From assembly GCF_965203655.1 (NCBI RefSeq), contig NZ_CBDBDD010000008.1:248001-312000 (forward strand): 64,000 bases of DNA, written 5' to 3'. Below, one piece after another: positions 1 through 8,255 of this stretch. The stretch comes from Poriferisodalis sp965203655. Its GTDB lineage: Bacteria; Actinomycetota; Acidimicrobiia; Acidimicrobiales; Poriferisodalaceae. A model generated the notes under the pieces. It had not been told where the DNA came from. It saw nothing but the letters and a program-made list of their open reading frames with translations, and searched no databases. Numbering within the stretch: the first letter of the stretch is position 1; the number at the start of each line of letters is the position of its first letter. The position numbers and the translations under genes are program-made.

Positions 1-427
1 TCGTGCCTTCGGTGCAGATCGAGACCGACAGCGGGCCTCGTCGCGCGACGGCAGGCAGGATGAACGAGCAGTGGTCGATGTCGTCGGCCGAGTTGACCCA
101 GACGCCGCTCGCCTCGCCGTCGGCAAACACTTGCGCATCCACTTCGGAGGCGCCCGTGCATGTGAACGCCAGCCGGTAGCCCGCAACTTCGCCTTGCTGG
201 TAGGGCCGGCGGTGCCATCGAACGTCGTCTCGCTCGGCGATCGCGGGGACGGCGGTCGGCGCGACGACGGTGACTGCCGCACCCGCGGGCACCAAGCGCT
301 CGACTTTGCGGGCGGCCACGCTGCCCGCGCCGACCACCAGCACGCGACGACCGCGAAGGTCGAGGTGCACAGGGTAGGAGAGTCCCTCGGCAAGGGACGC
401 TGCAGGCGTTGGCACGGGTGATGACAT
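1..427 (-). CDS. Siroheme synthase, NAD-binding N-terminal part (partial)
   Basis: This gene runs off the left edge; 142 codons are visible. After a short leader the product reads YPVHLDLRGRRVLVVGAG, the classic start of the CysG-N/Met8 Rossmann domain that oxidises precorrin-2 to sirohydrochlorin with NAD+. Further on come VWVNSADD and FILPAVARRGPLSVSICTEG, also typical of the family. Siroheme is the cofactor of sulfite and nitrite reductases. The ATG at 427 is chosen because it is in frame and lies just after an AT-rich promoter-like stretch. The neighbour at 531-1709 is a sulfur amino acid enzyme on the same strand, which fits a sulfur assimilation role. Whether a uroporphyrinogen methyltransferase domain follows cannot be seen. 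Confidence 0.85.
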   Translation of the reverse strand, partial: MSSPVPTPAASLAEGLSYPVHLDLRGRRVLVVGAGSVAARKVERLVPAGAAVTVVAPTAVPAIAERDDVRWHRRPYQQGEVAGYRLAFTCTGASEVDAQVFADGEASGVWVNSADDIDHCSFILPAVARRGPLSVSICTEGT

Positions 428-475
428 ATGCGAGAGGCATATTATCGATAAATATGATCGGTTTAGTCAGGAATT
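428..475 (-). promoter_or_regulatory. AT-rich promoter region with palindrome TTATCGATAA
   Basis: An AT-rich island in an otherwise GC-rich window lies directly upstream of the siroheme synthase start. It holds the perfect 10-bp palindrome TTATCGATAA (442-451), flanked by near-symmetric CATA and ATATG. Read on the minus strand, GATAAT resembles a -10 hexamer. A regulator site overlapping the promoter is plausible; the regulator is unknown. Confidence 0.45.
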
Positions 476-530
476 AAGACGCGGCGGGTCTGGCTGGCCT
501 CGCATCGGCCCCGAAAACCGGCGATGGACG

Positions 531-1709
531 TCAGGACCCGGTGTGGGCGGCCTGCAGCGCCGAGCAGATGTCGGCAGTCACGTCGTCGGGATGCTCGAGT
601 CCCATCGACAGCCTGATCATCCCCTCGCTGATGCCAATTGCCGCACGCTGAGCGGGCTCGAGCTGGGCATGGGTCATCGACGCGGGGTGGTTGACGAGCG
701 TCTCGGGACCGCCCAGCGACGGCGCCAAGCGGGCCAGGCGCAGCGCTTGAGTGAATGCGCAGGCGGCGTCGTAGCCCCCGAGGAGCTCGAAGGTGACGCA
801 GCCGCCGCCCGAAGCCATCTGCCGGGCTGCGAGTGCACGCTGGGGGTGGTCGTCGAGTCCGGGGTAGAACACCTCGGCGACGGCGGGGTGAGCGCTGAGC
901 GTGCTGGCAACCGCAAGCGCATTCGCGCACTGGCGCTCCATGCGCACCCCGAGGGTCTTGAGACCGCGCAGCGCATTCCAGCTGTCGAACGCCGACGCCG
1001 AGCTGCCCTGCACCACCGCATAGCCCCACAGTTCGTTGACCAGTGTCTTCTCGCCGGCGATCACCCCGAGGGTGGCGTCGTTGTGGCCCGACAGCGCTTT
1101 GGTGGCCGAGTGCACGACGAGGTCCGCTCCGTAGTCCAAGGGGCGCTGAATGAGCGGCGTTGCCATGGTGGAGTCGATCACGGTGATCGGGCCGGCGATC
1201 GAACCCAGCGCCTCAAGGTCGGCCAGTGCGAGCGTCGGATTGCTGGGCGTCTCGACGAAGACCAGCGTGGTGCGGCCCGGTTCGATTGCGCCCAGCCATG
1301 CGTCGGTGTCGTCCACATCCACGAAGGTGACGTCGATGCCGAATCGCGGGCAGACCTGGTTGAACAGCTGCAGCGTGCCCGAGAACAGCTGCCGCTGGGT
1401 GATCACATGGCTGCCTTGCGAGCACATCCCGAGCACCACCGTCGAGATGGCGCCCATGCCGCTGGAACTGCAGATAGCTGCCTCGGCGCCCTCGAGTTCG
1501 GCTACGGCGTCGGCGAACGCCTGCACCGTGGGGTTGCCGTACCTCCCGTAGAAGTCGGTGACACGGGGGCGTACGGCTCTGCGCGCGGCATCCGTCGCGT
1601 CCGCGGCCTCGAATGCTGTGGACGGCTCGAGTGCGGGCGCCAGCCCGTCGTCCGCGCTGCGGCCTGCGATCAGAGCCGCCGTCTCGGGATGGTCGGCGCG
1701 TCGGTTCAT
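531..1709 (-). CDS. PLP-dependent trans-sulfuration enzyme (cystathionine gamma-synthase/lyase or sulfhydrylase family)
   Basis: About 392 residues, the normal length for the Cys/Met metabolism PLP family. Visible motifs are the substrate-binding region RVTDFYGRYGNPTVQ, the cofactor region VFVETPSNPT, DSTMATP and the PLP-lysine motif VVHSATKALSGHND, in which the K forms the Schiff base. Members make cystathionine or homocysteine from activated homoserine and cysteine or sulfide, or degrade methionine; the sequence alone does not say which. The ATG at 1709 follows a good AGGAG box. A longer open frame reaches 1802 but lacks family similarity there. The gene lies about 100 bp upstream of the siroheme synthase gene on the same strand. 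Confidence 0.85.
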   Translation of the reverse strand: MNRRADHPETAALIAGRSADDGLAPALEPSTAFEAADATDAARRAVRPRVTDFYGRYGNPTVQAFADAVAELEGAEAAICSSSGMGAISTVVLGMCSQGSHVITQRQLFSGTLQLFNQVCPRFGIDVTFVDVDDTDAWLGAIEPGRTTLVFVETPSNPTLALADLEALGSIAGPITVIDSTMATPLIQRPLDYGADLVVHSATKALSGHNDATLGVIAGEKTLVNELWGYAVVQGSSASAFDSWNALRGLKTLGVRMERQCANALAVASTLSAHPAVAEVFYPGLDDHPQRALAARQMASGGGCVTFELLGGYDAACAFTQALRLARLAPSLGGPETLVNHPASMTHAQLEPAQRAAIGISEGMIRLSMGLEHPDDVTADICSALQAAHTGS

Positions 1710-1856
1710 CGCTGTCTCCTGAAGAACGACAGCTGCGTCATGGAAGGGCAGGATGCCAGCGGGATGCTTGCTCGCTGATCGGGAACGGCGAGGCAGGTCC
1801 ACAGGCTATGCAGTCATCCACTGCCTCGATACTCAGGCGAAGCAGCAGTGTGCGAG

Positions 1857-1874
1857 TGATACCGATTTGATACC
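1857..1874 (+). promoter_or_regulatory. Tandem TGATACC direct repeats before the RHH antitoxin
   Basis: Two copies of TGATACC (1857-1863 and 1868-1874) are spaced 11 bp apart, one helical turn, and end about 9 bp before the antitoxin ATG at 1884. Ribbon-helix-helix antitoxins often bind short tandem repeats to repress their own operon, so this is a candidate operator. That function is inferred. Confidence 0.5.
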
Positions 1875-1883
1875 ATCCCATCC

Positions 1884-2087
1884 ATGGCGATGACGCTCAG
1901 ATTGACCGATGACGAGCAAGAAGCACTGCGGCGTCGGGCCGAGCTCGACGGCACCTCCATGCAGGAGGCCGCTCGCCGTGCCGTGCGCGAGTACGTGGCC
2001 AAGGCGGAGCATCGCGACCGTGTCGCAGTTGCAGCCGACCTCGTTATGGATCGTCACGCCGACGCGCTGCGGCGTCTAGGCGAGTGA
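1884..2087 (+). CDS. Ribbon-helix-helix antitoxin of a Doc-type module
   Basis: A 67-residue protein with an N-terminal ribbon-helix-helix pattern: a beta strand MTLRLTDDE, a helix beginning EEALRRRAELDG and a second helix TSMQEAARRAVREYV. The charged C-terminal tail with ADLVMDRHADALRRLGE would be the segment that clamps the toxin. It ends in a 4-nt GTGA overlap with the Doc-like gene, the usual arrangement for coupled translation of a toxin-antitoxin pair. It would neutralise the toxin and repress the operon, probably through the direct repeats just upstream. The family assignment rests on size, predicted fold and partner. Confidence 0.75.
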   Translation: MAMTLRLTDDEQEALRRRAELDGTSMQEAARRAVREYVAKAEHRDRVAVAADLVMDRHADALRRLGE

Positions 2088-2473
2088 ACGAGACGTTCGA
2101 GTACCTCGACACCGAAGACCTCGTCGAGTTGGCCCGCCGGCTGCTCGGCGACCCACCGCCGATACGGGACATCGGCCTCTTGGGCGCCGCGGCAGCACGG
2201 CCCCAGGCCTCCGCGTACGGCGAGAACGCCTATCCCGACGTGTGGTCCAAGGCTGGCGCGCTGCTGCACTCGGTGGTCAACAACCACCCGCTCGTCGACG
2301 GCAACAAGCGTCTCGGCTGGCTGGCCATAGCAGTCTTCCTGGAACTCAACAACGCCAGCGTGCGCACTGCCAGTAACGACGCCGTCTACGACCTCGTCAT
2401 GACCGTCGCCGAGGGCGACATCGCCGTCTACGACATCGCAACCGCCCTAAGCGCCATGGGTGGCCGCGTGTGA
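2084..2473 (+). CDS. doc: Doc/Fic-family toxin (death-on-curing)
   Basis: A 129-residue single-domain protein of normal Doc size. The Fic-fold active motif is present as HPLVDGNKR (consensus HxFxDxNKR/GNGR), preceded by a long helix and followed by a hydrophobic helix LGWLAIAVFLELN. Doc proteins inactivate EF-Tu by phosphorylation, whereas classical Fic enzymes AMPylate. The K in NKR, in place of G in NGR, favours the Doc type. Phe at the third motif position is replaced by Leu, a mild change. It starts with GTG inside the antitoxin stop (4-nt overlap). Its end is only 8 bp from the convergent MazF-like gene. Confidence 0.85.
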   Translation: MNETFEYLDTEDLVELARRLLGDPPPIRDIGLLGAAAARPQASAYGENAYPDVWSKAGALLHSVVNNHPLVDGNKRLGWLAIAVFLELNNASVRTASNDAVYDLVMTVAEGDIAVYDIATALSAMGGRV

Positions 2474-2481
2474 CCGGTAGA

Positions 2482-2805
2482 TCAGTAGGCGATGTCGAGG
2501 GAGTAGCGGAGGGCTTGGTCGAGCTGCGCTCGCTTGACTATGCCGAGCCGGCCGACGGGATCGGCGTCGAGGCGGGTGATCGGCACTGTGAGGATGTTGT
2601 CGCAGCTGACGACGGACCGCTGTGGCAGTCCTTCTTCTGTGCCGATTTCCACCTCAGAGCGGATGCCCCGTTTCGTGCGTGTGATGGGAGCGCACACCAC
2701 GGCTGTCAGCACTGAGGCCGCGGCGTCCCTCGTCAACACGACGACGGGTCGCCGGCCGCCTGGTTCGCCCAGATCGCCCCAGTAGATCTCGTTGCGGGCT
2801 ACCAC
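2482..2805 (-). CDS. mazF: MazF/PemK-family mRNA endoribonuclease toxin
   Basis: A 107-residue protein with the MazF/PemK fold signature: N-terminal EIYWGDLGEPGGRRPVVVLTRD, the conserved CAPITRT strand and later SVVSCDNILTV followed by I.RL. MazF toxins cut single-stranded mRNA at short sequences. The GTG start at 2805 overlaps the end of the upstream RHH antitoxin gene by seven bases (GTGGTAG), so the two are almost certainly translationally coupled. The 3' end faces the Doc toxin end across 8 bp, so two complete toxin-antitoxin operons converge here. Confidence 0.88.
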   Translation of the reverse strand: MVARNEIYWGDLGEPGGRRPVVVLTRDAAASVLTAVVCAPITRTKRGIRSEVEIGTEEGLPQRSVVSCDNILTVPITRLDADPVGRLGIVKRAQLDQALRYSLDIAY

Positions 2806-3044
2806 CGGGGTGCTGTCTCGGCTGCCAGCCGCGTTGCTGCCTCGACGAGTGCTGGATCCTGGGGCTGACGACGGTATGCAGCGACCAGCTCGGCATCGGC
2901 GGCGGCCAGGTCTGCAGCATCAATGACCGCTCGTGCGCCTCGGCGGAGCAGCGCTGACCTGCTGGTTCCCTCGGCAGTAGCGATCTCCGCGAGGCGCTCG
3001 ATGAGTTCGTCGTCGAGTTGGACGAGCACTTCGCGTCGAGCCAT
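2799..3044 (-). CDS. Ribbon-helix-helix antitoxin of the MazF module
   Basis: An 81-residue protein starting MARREVLVQLDDELIERL, with a beta strand EVLVQL then two helices separated by EGTSRS: the CopG/RHH pattern. The tail (DAELVAAYRRQPQD and on) is charged and probably wraps the toxin. An alternative ATG lies two codons upstream at 3050. The palindrome ACCATATGGT overlaps that region, so the protein probably represses its own transcription by binding across its start. It overlaps the MazF gene by 7 nt. Confidence 0.78.
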   Translation of the reverse strand: MARREVLVQLDDELIERLAEIATAEGTSRSALLRRGARAVIDAADLAAADAELVAAYRRQPQDPALVEAATRLAAETAPRW

Positions 3045-3045
3045 G

Positions 3046-3065
3046 ACCATATGGTATGGCATATG
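3046..3065 (-). promoter_or_regulatory. Palindromic operator candidate at the MazF-module start
   Basis: The perfect palindrome ACCATATGGT (3046-3055) is followed four bases later by a second CATATG core (3060-3065). The pair sits over or immediately upstream of the antitoxin start codon, the position expected for an autoregulatory RHH site. Not tested. Confidence 0.5.
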
Positions 3066-3198
3066 TCCCGGACTCGGCGACGCTGGCAAACGGCGTCTCG
3101 GAACAACCACGCTGGCACCGTAACGAGCGCAGACCGAGCCATTCCAACGGTTTTCCTGCTGACTCGCTGAGCGGGGTGCTGGTACGTTGACCGGCGGT

Positions 3199-4452
3199 AT
3201 GTCAGAGAACACAGACGCACTTCCGACCATGGGTGAGCGGTACACCCGGCCTGACTGGGTGCGGCGCATCAACCTCATGGGCGACTCGATCGGGGGGCGT
3301 CCCCAGGACTTGGTGCCCATTGACGCCGGTGAGCTGCTGAAGCTGGCCACGGCCTCGCTTGGCGGCATGCCTGCTGGCAACCTGGGCGACCCCGACTGGC
3401 AGCAGCGCTTCGAGTCGCTGGCCGCCGATCTGGATAGCTCGCCCATGCACGTGCTCGGCCGGCTGATGACCAAGCAGGAGCTGCTGCGCTCGCTGCGCAC
3501 TCGGATGCTGCTCACCGCTGCCATCGACGCGACTCCGCAGATCACCGCCGAGCCCGTGCGTGCCCCGGTGATGATCGCCGGCCCCGCCCGCTCGGGCACC
3601 TCGATCCTGTTCGAACTGCTGGGGCTGCATCCCGACCTGCGAGCCCCGATCGGCGCTGAGGCGCTGCACCCGGTGCCGCTGCCCGAGGCCGGCCTTGCGG
3701 ATCGGCTCGAGATGGGGCAGAGCGAGCAGGAGTTCTGGGCCGACATACAGCCCGAGTTCCTGGCCATGCACGAGTTCCGGGCCGACCTGCCCGTGGAGTG
3801 CATCACCCTCACCACCGGCAGCTTCGCCGGGTTCCACTGGAGCATGATTGCTCCGCTGACAGGGTGGATCCCTGATCTGGCGGTCAACTACAGCTACGAG
3901 CGGCAGATCCTGCAGGTGCTCCAGCACGGCGCGGGCCCCACGCAATGGGTGCTCAAGACGCCCGGCCATCTCTTCGTGCTGCCGGACCTGTTCGCGGAGT
4001 TCGGCGACGCCTGGGTGATCCAGACTCACCGCGACCCGGCCCGCACCATGGCCTCCACGGCCAGCATCACCGCCATGGTCCACTGGATGCGCTTTACCGA
4101 TGTGGACGCCGTCGGGAACGCCCAGTTCGTGCACGATGCATTCGCCTTCGCCCTCAACGACTCGGTGAATCTGCGAGCAAACGGCGTCGTGCCGGACGAG
4201 CGCTTCGTTGACGTGAGCTACACGCAGCTGGTGAGCGACCCCATCGGGGCGCTCGGCCCGGCCCTCGAACAGATGGGCCTGTCGATGACCGATGCCTACG
4301 CCACCGCAGTGCGGGACTACCTGGACCACAAGCCCAAGGGCAAGTACGGCGTGCATCGCTACCAGCCCGAAGACTGGGGCATGACCGCCGAGGGCATACG
4401 CGACGCCACTGCCCAGTACATCGAGCGATTCGACCTGCCCCCTGAGGGCTGA
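3199..4452 (+). CDS. Sulfotransferase family protein
   Basis: A protein of about 417 residues. The 5'-phosphosulfate loop of PAPS-dependent sulfotransferases is seen near residue 130 as IAGPARSGTSILFELLGLHP. A later WVLKTPGHLF and IQTHRDPARTMAS match the 3'-phosphate-binding region of the actinobacterial branch. It would transfer sulfate from PAPS to a hydroxyl group of an unknown acceptor. The ATG at 3199 (MSENTDA) is preferred over an in-frame TTG four codons upstream. The DUF1254/DUF1214-type gene follows after 13 bp, a pairing seen in other actinobacteria, so the two probably work on the same substrate. No signal peptide is seen. Confidence 0.85.
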   Translation: MSENTDALPTMGERYTRPDWVRRINLMGDSIGGRPQDLVPIDAGELLKLATASLGGMPAGNLGDPDWQQRFESLAADLDSSPMHVLGRLMTKQELLRSLRTRMLLTAAIDATPQITAEPVRAPVMIAGPARSGTSILFELLGLHPDLRAPIGAEALHPVPLPEAGLADRLEMGQSEQEFWADIQPEFLAMHEFRADLPVECITLTTGSFAGFHWSMIAPLTGWIPDLAVNYSYERQILQVLQHGAGPTQWVLKTPGHLFVLPDLFAEFGDAWVIQTHRDPARTMASTASITAMVHWMRFTDVDAVGNAQFVHDAFAFALNDSVNLRANGVVPDERFVDVSYTQLVSDPIGALGPALEQMGLSMTDAYATAVRDYLDHKPKGKYGVHRYQPEDWGMTAEGIRDATAQYIERFDLPPEG

Positions 4453-4465
4453 GCCGACCACAGCC

Positions 4466-5590
4466 ATGGACCCGCTTCCCGAAACTGAGTCCCGCCGGGC
4501 GCTCGCTGAGCTGCTCGAGACGCTGCGTGACGCCGACGAGCGCTGGGTGTCGCCCGAGTGGAACCTGTACACCGCCGAGGACGCCGTCGAGGCGCACCGC
4601 GCCCTCTTGCACTACCTGCAATGGGGGCTGGTGGGGCTGTTCGAGCGCGACCCGTCCGCTCCCCGGTTCCAGCGCTTGGTGGCGCCGAGCCGCAAGCTGC
4701 TGGGCGACAACCCCGACACCATCTACTTCGAGGCCCCGGTGTCGGCCGACTATGCGTACCGCGTGACCGGCGAGACCAAGGGCGCCACCTACCTGTCGAT
4801 CACCGTCGAGTCGAGCACCGGGTGGGGATCGATGGACAACCAGGTGCTCGGCGTGCTCAACGACACGACCCTGGACGTCGACGCCGACGGCCGCTTTGAG
4901 ATCGTGCTCGGCGGCGAGCCCCGGCAGGGCAACTGGCTGGAGCTGCCGCCCGAAGAGGGAGCGATCATCAGCCGCCACTATTTCGAGGACACCACGCACG
5001 CAGCGACGAATCCCGCCCGGATCCCGGAAATGGATATCGAGGTCATCGACGGCACGCCCCCGCCCCCGCCCTCCGACGACTCGGTCAGCGCCGGCATCCG
5101 CCGCATTGCGGCAATGATCCGTGAGCTGACCGTGGATCGCGTGCCGATGGCCCACGGCGAGCCCCGCTCGTGGGTGTCGCTGGTGCCCAATGAGTTCCCG
5201 CCCCCTGGCCTTCCCGGCGACCTCGGCCTGTCGGCCATCGATGCCGCCTACGCCTTGGCGCCGTTCGTGATCGGGCCCGACGAGGCGCTGGTGATCCGGG
5301 GCCGCTGGCCCCGATGCCGCTACGCAAACATCAGCCTGTGGAACCGCCACCTGCAATCGCTCGACTACGCGAACCGCTCGATCTCGCTCAACCGTGCGCA
5401 GATGGTGGCCGACGATGACGGCCGCTTCACCGCCGTCATCGCCCACACCGATCCCGGCGTTCCCAACTGGCTCGACAGCGAGGGCCGTCCCTTCGGCATC
5501 GCCTTCTGGCGCTTCATGCTGCCCGAAGGAGACATCGAGACGCCCCAGGCTGAAGTCATCCCCCTCGCCGAGGTTCCGACCCGCCTTTGA
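4466..5590 (+). CDS. DUF1254/DUF1214-type protein next to sulfotransferase
   Basis: A 374-residue protein resembling the DUF1214/DUF1254 group: PDTIYFEAPVSADYAYRVTG in the first half and, near the C-terminus, GRWPRCRYANISLWNRHLQS and AHTDPGVPNWLD, which is the usual DUF1214 ending. Biochemical function is unknown; the family is beta-rich and often encoded beside sulfotransferases or steroid and lipid genes. A Pro-rich insert (PPPPPSDD, about residue 195) separates the two parts. The 13-bp gap to the upstream sulfotransferase indicates one operon. It ends 48 bp from the convergent LLM gene. Confidence 0.7.
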   Translation: MDPLPETESRRALAELLETLRDADERWVSPEWNLYTAEDAVEAHRALLHYLQWGLVGLFERDPSAPRFQRLVAPSRKLLGDNPDTIYFEAPVSADYAYRVTGETKGATYLSITVESSTGWGSMDNQVLGVLNDTTLDVDADGRFEIVLGGEPRQGNWLELPPEEGAIISRHYFEDTTHAATNPARIPEMDIEVIDGTPPPPPSDDSVSAGIRRIAAMIRELTVDRVPMAHGEPRSWVSLVPNEFPPPGLPGDLGLSAIDAAYALAPFVIGPDEALVIRGRWPRCRYANISLWNRHLQSLDYANRSISLNRAQMVADDDGRFTAVIAHTDPGVPNWLDSEGRPFGIAFWRFMLPEGDIETPQAEVIPLAEVPTRL

Positions 5591-5638
5591 CGGCCGGTTC
5601 GCGGGTGCCCGCGAGCCGTCCCGATCGCCGGCGGGGTG

Positions 5639-6490
5639 TCAGTCGGCGAAGGCGTCCACGAGATGCTGGTTGCGGTCGACGTATCGCGCCAGACGGTCCT
5701 GACCATCGGGGGCGGCGAGGACGACCCTCTCGACGCCGAGTTCGCGGTACAGCTCCAGCTTCTCTGCGTCTGGGCTCGCGTAGCAGTACATCGAGATCGG
5801 GATGGCATCGGGATCGCGCCCCGCTGCCTCCACCGCAGTGCGGAACCGTTCCATGCCCACTCGTATGTCGCGGAAGCCGACATCGAGGGGGCACCAGCCG
5901 TCTGCGTACTCGGCGACATGGCGCATGCCGATGCGTCCTCGGCAGCCCACCAGCACCGGCGGCCCCGGCTGCTGAGCCGGCTTCGGGTACACCCACGCTG
6001 GCGCGAAGTTCACGAACTCGCCCGAGTACCCGACTTCGTGTTCAGCCCACAGCAGCCGCAGCGCGGCCACGGTCTCCCGCATGGCGTTGTAACGCAGCGC
6101 CCACGGCACGTTCGACACGTTTGCCAGTTCCTCCCGATTCCAGCCCACGCCGACGCCGAAGAGCAGGCGGCCGCCGGACACCTCGTCCAGTGTCGCCACG
6201 CTCTTGGCTAGGTCCAAGATCTCGTGTTCGAGCACGAGGCAGACGCCCATCGCCAGCTTGATCTTCGACGTCGCAGCCGCCGCGGTCGCCAGCGATACGA
6301 ACGGGTCGCGCATGTGCCAGTAGAGCTCCGGCAGATCGCCCCCGTCGGGGTGAATCGTCTCCCGGCTGGCAGGGATGTGGCTGTGCTCGCCCACCCACAG
6401 CGAGTCGTAGCCCCGCTGTTCCGCCTCGACCGCCATGTCGGCAGTCGCAGGCCCGTAGTCGCTGTTGGTGGGAGCCAATCCGATCTTCAT
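5639..6490 (-). CDS. LLM-class F420-dependent oxidoreductase
   Basis: A 283-residue luciferase-like TIM-barrel protein. The N-terminus MKIGLAPTNSDYG, then GYDSLWVGEHSHIP and LGVGWNREE-type (GVGVGWNREELANV) are standard for the F420-dependent subgroup of the LLM superfamily. Such enzymes move hydride between reduced F420 and diverse substrates; this substrate is unknown. It lies 10 bp downstream of an acyl-CoA dehydrogenase gene on the same strand, suggesting a shared catabolic operon. Confidence 0.88.
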   Translation of the reverse strand: MKIGLAPTNSDYGPATADMAVEAEQRGYDSLWVGEHSHIPASRETIHPDGGDLPELYWHMRDPFVSLATAAAATSKIKLAMGVCLVLEHEILDLAKSVATLDEVSGGRLLFGVGVGWNREELANVSNVPWALRYNAMRETVAALRLLWAEHEVGYSGEFVNFAPAWVYPKPAQQPGPPVLVGCRGRIGMRHVAEYADGWCPLDVGFRDIRVGMERFRTAVEAAGRDPDAIPISMYCYASPDAEKLELYRELGVERVVLAAPDGQDRLARYVDRNQHLVDAFAD

Positions 6491-6500
6491 GCCGGGCGGC

Positions 6501-7784
6501 TCACTCGGCGCGCTGGGTGCCGACCTTCAGCTCCCGGAACGGGCTGGTGGTGTCGATGCCCGGCTCCTTGGGCAGCCCGAGCACGCGCTCGCCGACGATG
6601 TTGCGCATCACCTCGTCCGAGCCGCCGGCGATGCGCATCGCCGGGAAGCCCAGCACGAAGCCGGCCCACGAGAACGTGCCCCACTCGCCAGAGTCGACCA
6701 CCAGCTTGGGGCCGATGGTGCCGGCCACGAACTCGGAGGTGGCGTTCATCTGGCGGATCAGCCCCATCTTCGACAGCGACATCTCGGGACCTGGGGTCTT
6801 GCCGGCACGCAGCGCGTCCATCGTGCGCTGGTTCGACCAGCCCAGCACTTTGCCGTGGGTGTAGATCTCGGCGAGCTTCTGGCGGGCCAGGGCGTCGTCG
6901 GCCATCCCGTAGTGGGCGGCCATGGCTGACAGCTTGGTGAAGCTGCCCCCGCCGGTGCCGCCGCCCGAGCCGCCGCCGATCGCCGCCCGCTCGTTCATGA
7001 GCGTGGTCAGCGCCACCCCCCAGCCCTGGTTCACCTCGCCGAGGCGATGCGAGTCGGGCACGCGCACGTCGGTGAAGTACACCTCGTTGAAGTTGGCCCC
7101 GCCGGTCATCTGCCGCAACGGGCGTACCTCCACGCCGGGGGCCTTCATGTCCACGAGGAAGCCGGTGAGGCCCTGGTGCTTGGGCAGGTCGAAATCGGAT
7201 CGGGCGATCACCTCGCCGATGTCGGAATAGTGCGCGCCCGAGGTCCAGACCTTTTGGCCGTTGAGGATCCACTCCTCGCCGTCGCGCTCGGCCCGCATCT
7301 GCAGGCTGGCCAGGTCCGAACCGGCGCCCGGCTCGGAGAACAGCTGGCAGCCCACGATGTCGGCCCGGTACATCTGGGGCAGCACCTCGGCGGACACCTC
7401 AGGCTCGGCGTGGGCGAGGATGGTCGGCGCCACCATGCCCAGACCGATGCCGAAGAAGCCGCCGTCGGGCGTGTCGAACTGGCTCTCGAGCTGGCCCCAG
7501 ACTCGCTCGAACTTGCGGGGCATGCCGCCGCCGCCCAACTCGGCCGGACCACTGATCCAGCCGAAGCCGGCGTCGTACTTGGCGGCCCGCCACTCCTTCG
7601 ACGCCTCCAGCTCGGCGCGCTCGCGCTCGCGGTCGATCTCCTCGAAGAGCGCCGCGTTGTCGGGCCCCTCGCCCCAGACGAACTCGCGCCGCTCGGCTTT
7701 GCGCTTGGCGTTGGCCTCCAAGAATTCCAGCGCCTCAGCAGCAAACTGCTCCTCGGTGATCTCAGCGGTGTCGGCAGCGGCCAT
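6501..7784 (-). CDS. Acyl-CoA dehydrogenase
   Basis: A 427-residue flavoprotein of the acyl-CoA dehydrogenase family. The FAD/substrate motif region is visible as CQLFSEPGAGSDLASL, followed by GQKVWTSGAHYSDI. A Gly-rich segment (IGGGSGGGTGGGSF) around residue 300 is an unusual low-complexity insert. It would desaturate a CoA-thioester in beta-oxidation-like catabolism, passing electrons to ETF. The ATG at 7784 follows CAGGAGCCC; the open frame continues further upstream but without similarity. Next gene in the run: the LLM oxidoreductase 10 bp downstream. Confidence 0.9.
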   Translation of the reverse strand: MAAADTAEITEEQFAAEALEFLEANAKRKAERREFVWGEGPDNAALFEEIDRERERAELEASKEWRAAKYDAGFGWISGPAELGGGGMPRKFERVWGQLESQFDTPDGGFFGIGLGMVAPTILAHAEPEVSAEVLPQMYRADIVGCQLFSEPGAGSDLASLQMRAERDGEEWILNGQKVWTSGAHYSDIGEVIARSDFDLPKHQGLTGFLVDMKAPGVEVRPLRQMTGGANFNEVYFTDVRVPDSHRLGEVNQGWGVALTTLMNERAAIGGGSGGGTGGGSFTKLSAMAAHYGMADDALARQKLAEIYTHGKVLGWSNQRTMDALRAGKTPGPEMSLSKMGLIRQMNATSEFVAGTIGPKLVVDSGEWGTFSWAGFVLGFPAMRIAGGSDEVMRNIVGERVLGLPKEPGIDTTSPFRELKVGTQRAE

Positions 7785-7870
7785 GTCGGGCTCCTGTTTC
7801 GCAAGAAAGCGGAATATCCGGGTTACGAGCAGCCCCAAGCTAGCGACTCATCTGTCTAGGCTCATCGGCC

Positions 7871-8161
7871 ATGGGTCAGCCCGTCCGAGTAGCAGAGCGA
7901 CCGTCGGCCGTCCGGCCGGGCACGGTCCAGTTCGAGACCAACCGTCCGCTGACCGGGGCGGGCCATCGCTACTACAACAGCGCGGAAGACGCCGCCAGCG
8001 CCGAGGATCCGGCCGATCTGCTGGCGTGGCGCCTGTTCCAGCGTGGCGGCGTCGACCACATTCACGTGTACGGCAACGTGGCCACGATCGACATCTCCCG
8101 CGGCCACACCTCCGACGGCATCACCGAGCTCATCGAAGAGCTGTTCGCCCACTACAGGTAA
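7871..8161 (+). CDS. Nfu/NifU N-terminal domain-like small protein
   Basis: A 96-residue protein resembling the Nfu N-terminal scaffold domain: FETNRPLTGAGHRYYNSAEDA, then LAWRLFQRGGVDHIHVYGN and VATIDI. In Nfu proteins this domain precedes an Fe-S carrying CxxC domain, which is absent here, so it may be a partner or adaptor of Fe-S assembly. The opposite-strand acyl-CoA dehydrogenase gene starts about 90 bp away, giving a divergent promoter region. About 50 bp after its end come the LexA-box-like sites of imuA. Confidence 0.6.
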   Translation: MGQPVRVAERPSAVRPGTVQFETNRPLTGAGHRYYNSAEDAASAEDPADLLAWRLFQRGGVDHIHVYGNVATIDISRGHTSDGITELIEELFAHYR

Positions 8162-8212
8162 CTCGTTACCTGTAGCGACAAGCACAGTCGCTAGCCAACG
8201 GGCAACGACTGT

Positions 8213-8240
8213 AAACAACCGTTCGTAAGGACGATTGTTC
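8213..8240 (+). promoter_or_regulatory. Two LexA (SOS) box-like sites upstream of imuA
   Basis: Two GAAC-N4-GTTC-like sites lie 16 bp apart centre to centre: AAACAACCGTTC (8213-8224) and GGACGATTGTTC (8229-8240), each matching 7 of 8 core bases. The spacing equals that of the near-perfect boxes before dnaE2. They end 15 bp before the imuA ATG, consistent with LexA repression. Confidence 0.65.
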
Positions 8241-8255
8241 GTCTAGTCTGTCGCG

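Noticed and set aside
3202..4572. Long minus-strand open frame (456 codons) opposite the sulfotransferase gene
   Set aside because: A by-product of high GC codon bias; the opposite frame has clear sulfotransferase motifs and this one has none.
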